Part shown: piece after piece, positions 8,287 to 17,571 of the stretch
Position numbering within the stretch: the first letter of the stretch is position 1
Layout: each line of letters begins with the position of its first letter
NCBI GenBank assembly: GCA_964480945.1
Contig: CAYZRX010000011.1
Coordinates: 1 to 63,180 of the forward strand
From: VGWB01 sp964480945
GTDB lineage: Bacteria > Bacteroidota > Ignavibacteria > UBA10030
Direction: 5' to 3'
Length of the DNA stretch: 63,180 bases
Made by a program: the position numbers and the translations under genes
The notes under the pieces: generated by a model
The model's input: only the letters and a program-made list of their open reading frames with translations
What the model was told of the DNA's origin: nothing
Databases searched by the model: none

Positions 8287-10914
8287 ATGACTCAACGATT
8301 TCTCCTGCTGCTGATTGCCCTCCTCTGTCTCTGCTGGGGCTGCGAGTATCGGGATCGACCGCTGGCGGACGCGAACGATCTCTTTGACCGTGGTGTGAGC
8401 CTCTATGAAGAGAAGTCATACGAGCAGGCCGAGTCCCTCTTCGTCCAGGTCCTGCCAACGTTCGAGGGGCTAGGGCAGACCTATTCGGTCGCTGAAGCGG
8501 ATCGATATCTCGGTCAGACCTATTTGGCGGAGGGCCGACCGTACAGCGCGCTCAAGAGGTTTGAGTCTTCCTTGCAGCAGACGCACACGCTCAACGATTT
8601 TCGCTCCGAGATGCTCGTCCGGTCCCTCATCGGCGATGCTCAAGCAACGCTCGAGGACTATCGGGATGCCCTTCTTTCCTACCAGGCCGCGCATAAGCTG
8701 AGCGCGGCATTCAACGACCCGTCAATGAAGGCAGGCCTGGAGATGAAGATGGGGCTGGCATCGTTCTACGGCGGGAAGGTGGATGAAGCGCTGCGGTACT
8801 ACCAGACGGCGTTTGCGTTCTACCAGGGAAATGGGGGAAGAGATGCGGTGCAGACACTGCGCAGCATTGGAGAAGTGCTGACGCGACAGGGGAAATACGC
8901 GGAGGCGCTCAGCTCTCTTTCACAGGGTCGTACCCTCATTCAGAAAGGCGACGATCCCATTCTGGATGCGCAACTTCGCATGGATCTTGGTCTGGTCTAC
9001 AAAGCAGAAGGGAACTTGAATGAGGCGCTCCGGTGGTTCCGTGATGCGGCGAACAATCTTCGCAGCAAGAGAATCGGCAGGGAGTACGAGGTCCTTCTCC
9101 TGTTCAATATCGGGCTCATTTACTATGGCAACGGCCAATTTGCCGATGCGAAGAACTACTTCACGGAAGCGGAAGGAATAGCGCATGCATTCGGTGATGG
9201 AATCGCCGAGGGGTATCTTGAGCTTTACGTTGGCCGCTGCGATGAGAGCGCTCTTGCCCCAAACCAGCGCTTCCAGCGGACGGAGAAGCTCGCGCAGACG
9301 TACCAAGGCATCGCACAGAATTTCCAGCTGAGCGGCTACCACCTCGGTGAGGCGTACAGCCTTGCCCAGGTTGCGCGGCTGTACGAGTCGGTCGGAAATC
9401 TCGACAAAGCACGGGAGTACTATCAAAGGGCCCTGGGCATTGAGGGGGCCACTCTGGGTGATTTCACGGTGCCCGAATTTCATCGGGCATATCAGGAACA
9501 ACTGAAGATTTCCGACGAATGGGTGACGTGGTATACGCAGCTCGCGAGCGTTCTCCTGCAGATGAAGCGTCCGCAGGAGGCCCTCCAGGTGCTCGAGCGG
9601 TATTCTTCGAGGAGTTCCTTCCAGCTCTTTCAGGACATTGATGTTGCCTTGCGTCATCCGGACCTCACGGAGCAGGTTGCAAGGGCTCGAGACGAGCTCA
9701 ATGAGCTCCGGATGCAGCAGGTCGAGCTTTCGAGCTTGCTCTCGAGGAAGCGGGGCACGGCCAATCAACGGATGAGTGCCGACCTGCGCACGCAGGTTGA
9801 GAACCTCCGTTCCGACGCGGGCAGTCTGTCGGATCGAATCATCAGCGTTTACCCGAACTATGAACCGCTGTTGCGCCTCAACGCAATGGACCTCAAGAAA
9901 GTACAGGCGAGTATCCCCCGCGGAACGCTTGTCTTGCGGTTTCTTCCCGCCAATGATCAACTGCACGTTTTCGCTCTCACCAGGACGAACTTTGAGGTGA
10001 AGAGCGCGATTGTCACGAGGGAAAAGCTCCTCTCTCTTGTCGACGAGTACAAACGGCTTCTTCACGATCCCAGCGTGTATACGGGAACGGGGGGTGAAGC
10101 GAGCATGCCCGCTATGTTGCGCTTCGCAACGCTCTCGACCCAGCTGTACGATTACCTGATTCGGCCTGTCGACGCCCTGCTGGAACAGAACCTTGTGATC
10201 ATCATGAGCCCCGAGTTTGAAAGCTTTCCATTTCAAACGATTGAACGGCAGGATCGAAACGGTACGGTAAAGTACCTGGTGGAGATCACCGGCGTGGACT
10301 ATCTTCCCTCTCTCTCCTCCATTACATTCAAGACATCCTCTTCACCGCGCATCAGCCAGGTGATCGCATTGGGTAATCCGACAGGGAAGAACTGGTCGAT
10401 CGACTATGAGCTGCGGGACATCCGGAGCTTTTTCAAAGATGCGACGATCCTGATCTCCAACGATGCAACATGGGACAACATCAAGGCGGCGAAGACGGAT
10501 GTGCTGTACCTGTCGACGGATTTCATCACGGAGGAAGGAACGTCGGCGCTCGGCATGATGGCGCTGGCGAAGCCGCAGACGTCGGAGGAGGTCGTGAAGG
10601 TGCCGTTCGAGTATCTCACAGAGCTTCACGCCCCGACCGTCGTCGTGCTCTCGAATCAGTACGGGCAAGGCTTCGGTCTCACGGACGCTCACGCGCTCGC
10701 GCTGCGCATCAATGGCACCTCCGACGTCTTCCTGAATGCATGGTTTTCTGACCGCAAAGCGGCAAAATTCTTCAGCGAATATTTCTTCACCCACCTCTCC
10801 GATGGCCTCGCCCCAGGCGATGCTTACCGGCAGGCGTTGCTCAACCTCATACGCACGCGAGATACCAACCACCCCCACTCGTGGGGGCAGTTTTTCCACT
10901 ACGGTATTGGCTAG
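8287..10914 (+). CDS. TPR-repeat lipoprotein with degenerate CHAT domain
   Basis: 875 residues. It opens with a lipoprotein signal ending LCWGC, so it is membrane-anchored. Residues about 30-450 are tetratricopeptide repeats, about 480-530 a coiled coil (ARDELNELRMQQVEL), and about 600-875 a CHAT domain of the caspase-like clan. In active CHAT proteases the catalytic His and Cys sit in LHLAxHG-like and LSACxT-like motifs. Here the matching segments read VLYLSTDFI and VVLSNQYGQG, so both residues appear to be absent. A scaffold or sensor role is more likely than proteolysis. ATG 8287 and GTG 8284 are both possible starts. It converges with the YaiO-like gene. Confidence 0.8.
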   Translation: MTQRFLLLLIALLCLCWGCEYRDRPLADANDLFDRGVSLYEEKSYEQAESLFVQVLPTFEGLGQTYSVAEADRYLGQTYLAEGRPYSALKRFESSLQQTHTLNDFRSEMLVRSLIGDAQATLEDYRDALLSYQAAHKLSAAFNDPSMKAGLEMKMGLASFYGGKVDEALRYYQTAFAFYQGNGGRDAVQTLRSIGEVLTRQGKYAEALSSLSQGRTLIQKGDDPILDAQLRMDLGLVYKAEGNLNEALRWFRDAANNLRSKRIGREYEVLLLFNIGLIYYGNGQFADAKNYFTEAEGIAHAFGDGIAEGYLELYVGRCDESALAPNQRFQRTEKLAQTYQGIAQNFQLSGYHLGEAYSLAQVARLYESVGNLDKAREYYQRALGIEGATLGDFTVPEFHRAYQEQLKISDEWVTWYTQLASVLLQMKRPQEALQVLERYSSRSSFQLFQDIDVALRHPDLTEQVARARDELNELRMQQVELSSLLSRKRGTANQRMSADLRTQVENLRSDAGSLSDRIISVYPNYEPLLRLNAMDLKKVQASIPRGTLVLRFLPANDQLHVFALTRTNFEVKSAIVTREKLLSLVDEYKRLLHDPSVYTGTGGEASMPAMLRFATLSTQLYDYLIRPVDALLEQNLVIIMSPEFESFPFQTIERQDRNGTVKYLVEITGVDYLPSLSSITFKTSSSPRISQVIALGNPTGKNWSIDYELRDIRSFFKDATILISNDATWDNIKAAKTDVLYLSTDFITEEGTSALGMMALAKPQTSEEVVKVPFEYLTELHAPTVVVLSNQYGQGFGLTDAHALALRINGTSDVFLNAWFSDRKAAKFFSEYFFTHLSDGLAPGDAYRQALLNLIRTRDTNHPHSWGQFFHYGIG

Positions 10915-10931
10915 GAGGTAGGGCAGGGGGG

Positions 10932-12299
10932 CTAGAATCTCGCCCGCAGTTCAATCGAAAGAGAGTACATCGTCACATACGTGCCCGGCGGAGCGCCGAG
11001 CTCTTGGCGGGTGATGTCGACCGTGGCAAAGAGAAGATAGTTGATGCCAAGGCTCCCTTGCCATCCCAAGCCCACCGTTTGTGCTTTGAGGTAGAACACC
11101 TCTGTTCCGCCGAAGCCAGCACTGGACTGCATCGCACGCTCGTCGGCGGCGAAGCCAAAGCCACCCCGAAGCAATAAGAAATCATCGCCATCACCGAAAT
11201 ACCGACGCAGGTTGAAGCTCAGCGATTTTGAAAAGCCTGCCTTGTCAGACGTGAGGTAGGGTCGGAGCGCCAGCCAGTAGCTTCCAAAGTACAGGCCCAG
11301 CGAGCCTGTGTAGATGGTGATGTGTCGAGAGGCACTAAAGTAAAGATGTCTGAATCCTGCGGACCCTTCGAAGTTCCAGGGGAGACTGCTGTACAATTCT
11401 GCCCCCGCTCGATGCTTCGGGAAAAGGTCGCTCGCTGAGAACCCGTAGTTCAGATATCCGTAGACTCCCTCCGCGATCGAGGGGTACCAATCGATCTCGG
11501 GCTGCAATCCATCGCTCTGGAAGCGGCGCGCGTAGTTCAGCCTCCCGAAGATCGATCCGTACTTTGTCCATCGGCTCACCTGAAAGTCGGCGTAGTGCAT
11601 CGGATCGTACTTTGCAGAGAATCGATCGGTGGAGTATCGGACCGCCACTCCGTTTCGGTGCGCGGTCATGTTGAGCTCCCGAAGAAGGGAAGATACGCCT
11701 GCGCCGGAGGGATCGATCTGCTCCAGCCGGTCGAGGATCGTCAGCGCCTCGTCATCTCTCCCCAAGTTCTTCAGCGCGCGAGCTTTCTTGAGCAGAAGAC
11801 TCTTTTCGTTCGGATATGACCGGAGTCCCCTGTCTGCAATCTCAATTGCTTCCACGTAGCGGTGATCCCACAGCTCCACGTCGGTCAACGCGTCAAGAGC
11901 GTCCTTGTACGTCGGCCTCTTCGCCAGCGCTCGGGAGAGCTCGGCCCGCGCGCTGTCGTACCGGCCGTCCCATGCATAGGTCCGGCCCATCAGGACGCGT
12001 GCGTCAATGTACGACGGATTCCTCGCAAGGATGATTGTGCAAAGCTTCCGTGCCTCTTGCCGCTCGCCGCTGAAAGCCTTCTGGCGGGCGGTGGCGAACA
12101 TATCGTCCGCCGATTGCGCCAGCGTATCAACCTGGGCGAGGGTTACGCGACAGATCAGCACGGTGAGAGATGCTGCAAGGATCGACTTGCTCCTGGAGAG
12201 GAGGGCGGATTGGAGAAGAGAGGGGAATCTGTGAGAGTGGAAAGGGGTTGACCGATCGGTGTCGAAGTGTATCGGGAGCAAAGTTGATCGAATTTTCAT
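10932..12299 (-). CDS. YaiO-like outer-membrane protein with N-terminal TPRs
   Basis: 455 residues from ATG 12299, chosen for GGAGG ten bases upstream; an earlier start at 12347 has no such support. An extended N-terminal signal region ends near TLAQ. About three tetratricopeptide units follow (ARVLMGRTYAWDGRYDSARAEL and similar). The C-terminal half is a predicted beta-barrel with aromatic strand ends, finishing in ELRARF with the terminal Phe recognised by the BAM machinery. This layout matches the YaiO family. Function is unknown. Its stop lies 17 bases from that of the TPR-CHAT gene on the other strand. Confidence 0.75.
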   Translation of the reverse strand: MKIRSTLLPIHFDTDRSTPFHSHRFPSLLQSALLSRSKSILAASLTVLICRVTLAQVDTLAQSADDMFATARQKAFSGERQEARKLCTIILARNPSYIDARVLMGRTYAWDGRYDSARAELSRALAKRPTYKDALDALTDVELWDHRYVEAIEIADRGLRSYPNEKSLLLKKARALKNLGRDDEALTILDRLEQIDPSGAGVSSLLRELNMTAHRNGVAVRYSTDRFSAKYDPMHYADFQVSRWTKYGSIFGRLNYARRFQSDGLQPEIDWYPSIAEGVYGYLNYGFSASDLFPKHRAGAELYSSLPWNFEGSAGFRHLYFSASRHITIYTGSLGLYFGSYWLALRPYLTSDKAGFSKSLSFNLRRYFGDGDDFLLLRGGFGFAADERAMQSSAGFGGTEVFYLKAQTVGLGWQGSLGINYLLFATVDITRQELGAPPGTYVTMYSLSIELRARF

Positions 12300-12459
12300 G
12301 CGGTGCCTGCCTCCATAGTGACTCGCATGGTTCGGCGAGGAAGGCAACCCAACATGAGCAATTTACCGCCGAAAATCAACCTGAAACAAAAATCCCGGCG
12401 AGGTGCCCTTCAGTGTGATCGGGGGAATCCTCGTCGGGTCTTCTCAGTGGTCGAAGCAA

Positions 12460-13371
12460 CTATCGGCTCTTGACCTTGATGGTCCCTAGTCCAGATGAGA
12501 TTTTGATGGTGAGGGTCTTGTCGCTTCGGGGAAAATCCTCTGTCTCGTAAACGCTTTTCTTCGTTCGGACAAAGCTGTCGTCGAGGTCGATGCTGGAGAA
12601 CCAGCTCTCGTCGTAGATGACGCGGGTAGCAATCGTGCGGGGAACGTACACGGTGACGGCGCCGAGGCCAAGCTCCACGGTTGCCTCTGCATTCCGTTGG
12701 AGCTCTCCGCCGAAATCGAGCTTGTAGGATCCGACGCCTCCGCTGAACTTGAGCCTACGGAAATTCAGATTGCAGAGGTTTTCGGCAGAGAACTTGCTTA
12801 CGCCCGACTCGATGATGACATCTTCACACCGAGTTGAGTTGGCGTCATCGCATCGCAGATCAGCAGAGCTGGCGCCTGCTGATATCTTCAGACGTTTCAC
12901 CTGAAGCCCTGAGAAATCGAAATCACCCTTGCCGGCCCCCAGCGAGATATTGAAGGCAATCGGGATGGCGTCCGTAAATCGTACGGTCAGGTGGCGGTCT
13001 TCATAGTCGCCGCGGCGAGATCGATGTTCCTCTTTGGAAATCGCCCAGCTGTCCCGCCCCATGAATTTGTTCGATTCGGTGAGCTCGATATCGAGATCGC
13101 CTCGCTCACGTACGATGTCATACGACATCTCAAGCCGTTGTTTCTCGTCTTCATCCCTCCAGTACTCCGCGACGACAATCTTGTCCCGGTCACCTTTTCC
13201 CACAACGAGGGTTCCAAACGAAGCGCTGAGCGAGACAGTCAGCTCCTTCTCTCTTGTGCGTGTAATCTCGCGTTTGGTTACCTCCTGGCCGAAGGCGGAG
13301 AAAAGCAGAGTGAGGGAGAGGAGGAGAACCCCCCCCGCAGGGGCTGTTCGACATATGGGATGTGCGCGCAT
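12460..13371 (-). CDS. Toast-rack / LiaF-C-like secreted protein
   Basis: 303 residues with a signal peptide (hydrophobic 12-28, then FGQ). The mature part is made of repetitive beta strands (KLTVSLSASFGTLVVGKGD-like start, ISLGAGKGDFDFSGL, SGGVGSYKLDFGG, LGLGAVTVYVP, ISSGLGTIKVKS), typical of the toast-rack fold and of the C-terminal domain of LiaF-type stress-response proteins. No catalytic residue stands out. It lies 71 bases downstream of an ECF sigma factor on the same strand and may be its regulator or effector; that link is an inference. AAGGAG sits almost directly before the ATG. Confidence 0.65.
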   Translation of the reverse strand: MRAHPICRTAPAGGVLLLSLTLLFSAFGQEVTKREITRTREKELTVSLSASFGTLVVGKGDRDKIVVAEYWRDEDEKQRLEMSYDIVRERGDLDIELTESNKFMGRDSWAISKEEHRSRRGDYEDRHLTVRFTDAIPIAFNISLGAGKGDFDFSGLQVKRLKISAGASSADLRCDDANSTRCEDVIIESGVSKFSAENLCNLNFRRLKFSGGVGSYKLDFGGELQRNAEATVELGLGAVTVYVPRTIATRVIYDESWFSSIDLDDSFVRTKKSVYETEDFPRSDKTLTIKISSGLGTIKVKSR

Positions 13372-13442
13372 ACTCCTTGGTCGGATGCGTAGGTCTATGT
13401 AGAACTACGAAGAAAGGGTCGCAGAGTTGCACACAAGCCGTG

Positions 13443-14165
13443 TCAGTAGTGACGCAGCTTATCTCGAAGATACTTGTTCAACATTTCACGAGCGCGGAAT
13501 ATGTGCGCTTTTACCGTCCCCAGGGGGAGTTTGAGGATTGCAGCGATCTCCTGATACTCTTTCTCCTCTACGTGTCGTAAGTGTATGACCTGTCGATACT
13601 TTGCGGGGAGCGAACTGATAGCGTCTTCGAGCAGCTTCTTCCGTTGGCGGTCGATCAATTCCTGGTCGGGTTCATACGTCGAATCCGGGAGCTCGTAGAT
13701 GAAATCGCTTTCCTTGGACTCAATGGGCTTGTCGATGGAAAACGTCTGGAGCTTTTTCCTCCGTATGTAGTCAATGCAATTGTTCGTCGCGATCTTGTAG
13801 AGCCATGTTGAAAACGCGAACTCGTCATTGAAGCTTGAGAGAGATGTGAAAGCCTTGATGAAGGCTTCTTGCGTGAGATCTTCGACCTCATCCTTGTTGC
13901 GAATCATCCGGTAGATGAGGTTGTAGATGGCCTCATGGTACTTGATCCGAAGTTTCTTGTACGCTTTTTGATCACCCGCGAGGGCTCGTTTGATCAGCGC
14001 AGCATCTTCGCCCCGCGATTCGTTGCGTCTCAGCTCGGACTTGTCGGCAGGCTCAGGTGAGGGAGGGGTTTTGCTCTTGATATGTTTCTTGTTCGGTCTT
14101 CGCATCCTCGAGTGGGTCGTCGGCGAGACATCGATGTGAGCAAAGGCGATGGTACGCGCATTCAA
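13443..14165 (-). CDS. ECF-type sigma-70 factor
   Basis: 240 residues from ATG 14165; a shorter form from 14105 is also possible because the first 50 residues are basic, low-complexity and not part of the family. Sigma region 2 is clear (YNLIYRMIRNKDEVEDLTQEAFIKAF, then FSTWLYKIATNNCIDYIRR). Region 4 follows an acidic linker (LPAKYRQVIHLRHVEEKEYQEIAAIL, then GTVKAHIFRAREML). No anti-sigma factor with a zinc-binding domain lies beside it; the next gene downstream encodes the toast-rack-like protein instead. A promoter reads in from 14235 and is back-to-back with that of tmk. Confidence 0.9.
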   Translation of the reverse strand: MNARTIAFAHIDVSPTTHSRMRRPNKKHIKSKTPPSPEPADKSELRRNESRGEDAALIKRALAGDQKAYKKLRIKYHEAIYNLIYRMIRNKDEVEDLTQEAFIKAFTSLSSFNDEFAFSTWLYKIATNNCIDYIRRKKLQTFSIDKPIESKESDFIYELPDSTYEPDQELIDRQRKKLLEDAISSLPAKYRQVIHLRHVEEKEYQEIAAILKLPLGTVKAHIFRAREMLNKYLRDKLRHY

Positions 14166-14206
14166 CGGAATGACTCATCCCTACTTCAGCAAGTAGCTTA
14201 CGGCAA

Positions 14207-14235
14207 AAAGTACAGAAAAATTGAGTGAGCTGCAA
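14207..14235 (-). promoter_or_regulatory. Candidate promoter of the ECF sigma gene
   Basis: Minus strand TTGCAG (14230-14235), 17 bp, TACTTT (14207-14212). The start site would fall near 14200, about 35 bases before ATG 14165. Confidence 0.5.
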
Positions 14236-14254
14236 CCACGTGTAGCAGCGTTGT

Positions 14255-14283
14255 TTGCTTCAGTGGGCGAATTTGTTTACTTT
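14255..14283 (+). promoter_or_regulatory. Candidate promoter of tmk
   Basis: TTGCTT (14255-14260), 17 bp, TACTTT (14278-14283). It lies 20 bases from the divergent sigma-factor -35 box. The start site near 14290 leaves a leader of about 10 bases to GTG 14300 or about 28 to ATG 14318. Confidence 0.5.
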
Positions 14284-14317
14284 GACTGCGTGAACGAACG
14301 TGCCACTCTCTCTTCCG

Positions 14318-14935
14318 ATGTTCATTACCTTTGAAGGTCTCGATTTCTCGGGCAAGTCGACGCAGATCAGCCTGCTGGCCGATCGATTGTCGCGCGAAGG
14401 CTTTCAGGTGAAAGTGGTCAGGGATCCGGGAGGCACCGACATCGGCGAGAAAGTCCGTTCAGTCCTTCTCGACAAGAAATCCCTGAGGATGGACGACGTG
14501 ACGGAGCTTTTCCTCTTCTCCGCGAGCCGGTCGCAACTTGTTCACGAGCTGATTCTGCCCGCGCTGGAGCGAGGCGCGGTCGTTATCTGTGATCGGTTTT
14601 ACGACTCGACCACGGCGTATCAGGGGTGGGGGCGGGGACTTCCGCTCGATGTGATCCGGACCGTGAATCACGTAGCGGCCGCGGGGCTGGTCCCGGATAT
14701 CACGTTCTTCATGGACATACCGGTCCACGAAGTGGAGGCGCGCATGCGCAAGCAAGAAAACCAAGTGGACAGAATGGAATCGAGCGGAAAGGGGTTCTAC
14801 GAGGTGGTTCGCAAGGGGTACCTGCAGCTTGCTGCCGAGGAGAAGCGCTTTGAGGTCGTGAACGGATTATCGCCGATCGAATCAGTTCACACAATCATCT
14901 GGGAGCGCTTTCGAAAGCAGGCTGAGGATGAATAA
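14318..14935 (+). CDS. tmk: Thymidylate kinase
   Basis: 205 residues. It phosphorylates dTMP to dTDP in the cytoplasm. The P-loop GLDFSGKST is near the start, DRF/YDSTTAYQGWGRG forms the substrate-binding segment, and a LID region (EARMRKQENQVDRME) follows. ATG 14318 gives the family's usual N-terminus (MFITFEG); GTG 14300 would add six residues. Neither start has a Shine-Dalgarno sequence. The S41 protease gene follows after 44 bases on the same strand and may share the transcript. Confidence 0.93.
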   Translation: MFITFEGLDFSGKSTQISLLADRLSREGFQVKVVRDPGGTDIGEKVRSVLLDKKSLRMDDVTELFLFSASRSQLVHELILPALERGAVVICDRFYDSTTAYQGWGRGLPLDVIRTVNHVAAAGLVPDITFFMDIPVHEVEARMRKQENQVDRMESSGKGFYEVVRKGYLQLAAEEKRFEVVNGLSPIESVHTIIWERFRKQAEDE

Positions 14936-14979
14936 AAGGGACTACGATAGCGTCCAAGAATCATGAAGGAATCATTCGG

Positions 14980-16686
14980 ATGTTCAAGAAGGAGAAAGGA
15001 GTTTCGGAAGGGATGAAGCGGTCGCGAAAGGTCTGGGTCCAATCGCTGGCGATGATGGTCGGCGGCGTCCTTGTCGGCGTATTGCTGATGGGATTTCTGG
15101 GCACGAACGATGAGCTCTTGCTGAAGGTTTATCGTGGAATCGATATCTTCGGCAAGGTGTACAAAGAAGTGACTCTCAATTACGTTGACGAAATCGACCC
15201 GGACCGCTTTGTTCACGCCGGTATCGATGGAATGCTGAAAACGTTGGATCCGTATACCGTCTTTCTCGACGAACGGGAGACCGACGAGCTCGATCTGGTC
15301 ACGACCGGGAAGTACGCGGGAATAGGCGTTACGATCGGCTTGCGTGATGAGGCTATCACCGTCATCAATCTTCTGGAGGGATTCTCCGCCGCAAAACAGG
15401 GGATCGAAGTGGGAGACCGGATTCTGGAGGTGGACGGGAAGAGCGTGAAATCGAAATCCCTCGAAGATGTTCGGTTGATGGTTCGGGGTCCCGTGGGGAC
15501 GACCGTTCACATACAGGTGGGGCGGGAAGGATCGCCCAAGCCTCTCGATTTTGCACTGATCAGGGAGGAAATTCCTGTCCGCAATGTCTCGTACGCAGGC
15601 TATGTCGACAGTGTCACAGGATATATCAGGCTGGAGCGATTCTCCCGCACGGCGGGAGACGACGTTCGAAACGCCATGAAGGACCTGAAAGAAAAGGGCA
15701 CGCTCAAGAATATAGTGCTTGACCTTCGAGACAACCCCGGAGGCCTGCTCGACATGGCGGTTGATGTAGCGTCGAAGTTTCTTCCGGAAAGCACATTGGT
15801 CGTCTCCACTCGAGGTCGGCGCAGCGACTCCGAGCGCAAGTACTACTCTACCGAAATCCCTCTCATGCCATCCGTTCCTCTGGCACTGCTCGTCGATCGG
15901 GGAAGTGCGAGCGCCAGCGAGATCGTTGCGGGAGCGATTCAGGATGTCGATCGTGGGATCATCGTCGGCACGCGCACATTCGGAAAGGGTTTAGTGCAGA
16001 CGATCATACGCCTCTCCGAGCACAGCTCGTTGAAGATCACATCGGGGCGATACTATACCCCGAGCGGCCGCAGCATCCAGGAAATTGATTACTTTCACCG
16101 TACCAAGGAGGGCGTTGTCACGGTCAAGCCTGACAGCCTGAGGCGGGAATTTTTCACGGTCCATGGTCGTCCTGTGTTTGAGGCGGGCGGCATCGTTCCG
16201 GACTCGACGGTGCCGGATGAAGCTGCCGGCGCGCTTCTTGATGAGTTGAGCCGAAAGGCGATGTTCTTTAAGTATGCAAACTATTTCGCGTCGCAGAGAA
16301 AGTCGATCCCGGATCACTTCAAGGTCACGGACGACATCTTGAAAGACTTCGAGGCCTTCCTGAAGGAGAAGAATTTTCAGTACGAAGAAGAAGCCGAAGG
16401 CAAGTTGAAGGAACTCAGCGATCTCGCTGATAAGGCTCGGTACGGTACGTCCTTCTCCGAGGGAATTGAAGAAGTTACGAAAGCCGTCCAGAGAGAAAAA
16501 GCTCGAGCCTTTGCGCGATACGACAAGGAGATCCGAACCGCACTGGAGCTGGAGATTATCGCCCGTATGAAGGGAGAGAAGGCGGCGATTGAAGCCTCGT
16601 TTCCTTCCGACCGACAACTTGAGGTCGCGGTCCGCCTGCTGGAGAACAGAAGCGCATACAGGCGGTTGCTCGGACCGACGAAGTAG
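14980..16686 (+). CDS. S41 family carboxy-terminal processing protease
   Basis: 568 residues. An N-terminal transmembrane anchor or uncleaved signal lies at about 18-40, a PDZ domain at about 105-190, and the S41 catalytic core at 200-400. The Ser-Lys dyad is Ser311 in GSASASEI and Lys336 in FGKGLVQ; their 25-residue spacing equals that of E. coli Tsp, and Asp322 matches its third residue. A helical C-terminal extension (about 420-568) is rich in Lys and Glu. It should trim or degrade periplasmic proteins. An upstream start (14980) gives a basic cytoplasmic N-terminus; Met12 is an alternative. Confidence 0.92.
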   Translation: MFKKEKGVSEGMKRSRKVWVQSLAMMVGGVLVGVLLMGFLGTNDELLLKVYRGIDIFGKVYKEVTLNYVDEIDPDRFVHAGIDGMLKTLDPYTVFLDERETDELDLVTTGKYAGIGVTIGLRDEAITVINLLEGFSAAKQGIEVGDRILEVDGKSVKSKSLEDVRLMVRGPVGTTVHIQVGREGSPKPLDFALIREEIPVRNVSYAGYVDSVTGYIRLERFSRTAGDDVRNAMKDLKEKGTLKNIVLDLRDNPGGLLDMAVDVASKFLPESTLVVSTRGRRSDSERKYYSTEIPLMPSVPLALLVDRGSASASEIVAGAIQDVDRGIIVGTRTFGKGLVQTIIRLSEHSSLKITSGRYYTPSGRSIQEIDYFHRTKEGVVTVKPDSLRREFFTVHGRPVFEAGGIVPDSTVPDEAAGALLDELSRKAMFFKYANYFASQRKSIPDHFKVTDDILKDFEAFLKEKNFQYEEEAEGKLKELSDLADKARYGTSFSEGIEEVTKAVQREKARAFARYDKEIRTALELEIIARMKGEKAAIEASFPSDRQLEVAVRLLENRSAYRRLLGPTK

Positions 16687-16740
16687 CCGACAAGCCGTTT
16701 ACGCCGAAGGAGGCTTCCGAGAAGCCGGCGGCAAGCAATG

Positions 16741-16779
16741 AAAAAGGCATCCTCACAGCGCTGTGACGGATGCCTTTTT
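16741..16779. terminator. Bidirectional terminator between S41 protease and deoxynucleoside kinase
   Basis: AAAAAGGCATCC (16741-16752) pairs with GGATGCCTTTTT (16768-16779), with an inner TCACAG/CTGTGA stem. A run on one side and T run on the other make it work in both directions for the two convergent transcripts. Confidence 0.93.
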
Positions 16780-16811
16780 CGTTTGCAGGTTCGGCACCTG
16801 ATCCTGGAAAT

Positions 16812-17444
16812 TCAGGCTGAAGCCAGCTTCTCCTCCACCAGCGTGCTGACCCGTTTCAGATCCCCCGGCCGATTGACATAATCAAGACTGTCGCTTTGAA
16901 TGACGAGGAGCGGACCCCGTTGATATCTCCCGATCCAGCTCTCGTAGTGTTTGTTGAGTTGTTCAAGGTACTCGCGCTGGATGCTCTGTTCGAAAGACCT
17001 TCCCCGGCGGGAAATCTGCTGCAGGAGTGTGTCCACGGAAGCCCGGAGGTAGATCATCAGGTCGGGGACCTTCAAATACTGCGTCATGACTTCAAAGAGG
17101 GAGGCGTAGTTGTCGTAATCGCGCTGATCCATTTTTCCAATCTCGTAGAGGTTTCTCGCAAAGATCTCAGCGTCTTCGTAGATGGAGCGATCCTGGATCA
17201 CCGACTCACCGGACTCAGCCATTCGTTTGTGGTGCTTGAATCGATTTGCGAGAAAGTAGATCTGCAGGTGGAACGACCAGCGTTTCATGTCCGCATAGAA
17301 GTCGGGGAGATAAGGATTATCGTCGACCGATTCGAAGTATGGTTTCCAGCCGAAGTGCTCCGCGAGAAGTCGAGTCAGAGACGATTTTCCCGCCCCGATG
17401 TTTCCGGCGACGGCGATGAAGAGAGACTTCGATTGAGATGCCAT
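16812..17444 (-). CDS. Deoxynucleoside kinase (dGK/dAK-like)
   Basis: 210 residues. It phosphorylates deoxynucleosides for salvage. The P-loop AGNIGAGKSSL is at about 13-23, the DRS motif in QDRSIYEDAEIF at about 84, and the arginine-rich LID in RRGRSFEQS near 146. Overall length and order match bacterial deoxyguanosine/deoxyadenosine kinases; the exact base is not readable from motifs. Last gene of the secD operon, 127 bases after the substrate-binding protein gene and ending before the bidirectional terminator. Confidence 0.88.
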   Translation of the reverse strand: MASQSKSLFIAVAGNIGAGKSSLTRLLAEHFGWKPYFESVDDNPYLPDFYADMKRWSFHLQIYFLANRFKHHKRMAESGESVIQDRSIYEDAEIFARNLYEIGKMDQRDYDNYASLFEVMTQYLKVPDLMIYLRASVDTLLQQISRRGRSFEQSIQREYLEQLNKHYESWIGRYQRGPLLVIQSDSLDYVNRPGDLKRVSTLVEEKLASA

Positions 17445-17571
17445 GGGTGGACTTGTGGAATTCAGAGTGAAAAGCGGGTTTGAGCAGCGCTCGAACTGAG
17501 CCCGAGGAGCGTGCGCTGCAGCGGCAAATGTATCTCAATAGCGATTGAAATGCAAGCGAACCGTCCGCGAT

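Noticed and set aside
8920..10236. 438-codon minus-strand frame
   Set aside because: Antisense to the TPR-CHAT gene; no signal, motif or ribosome binding site.
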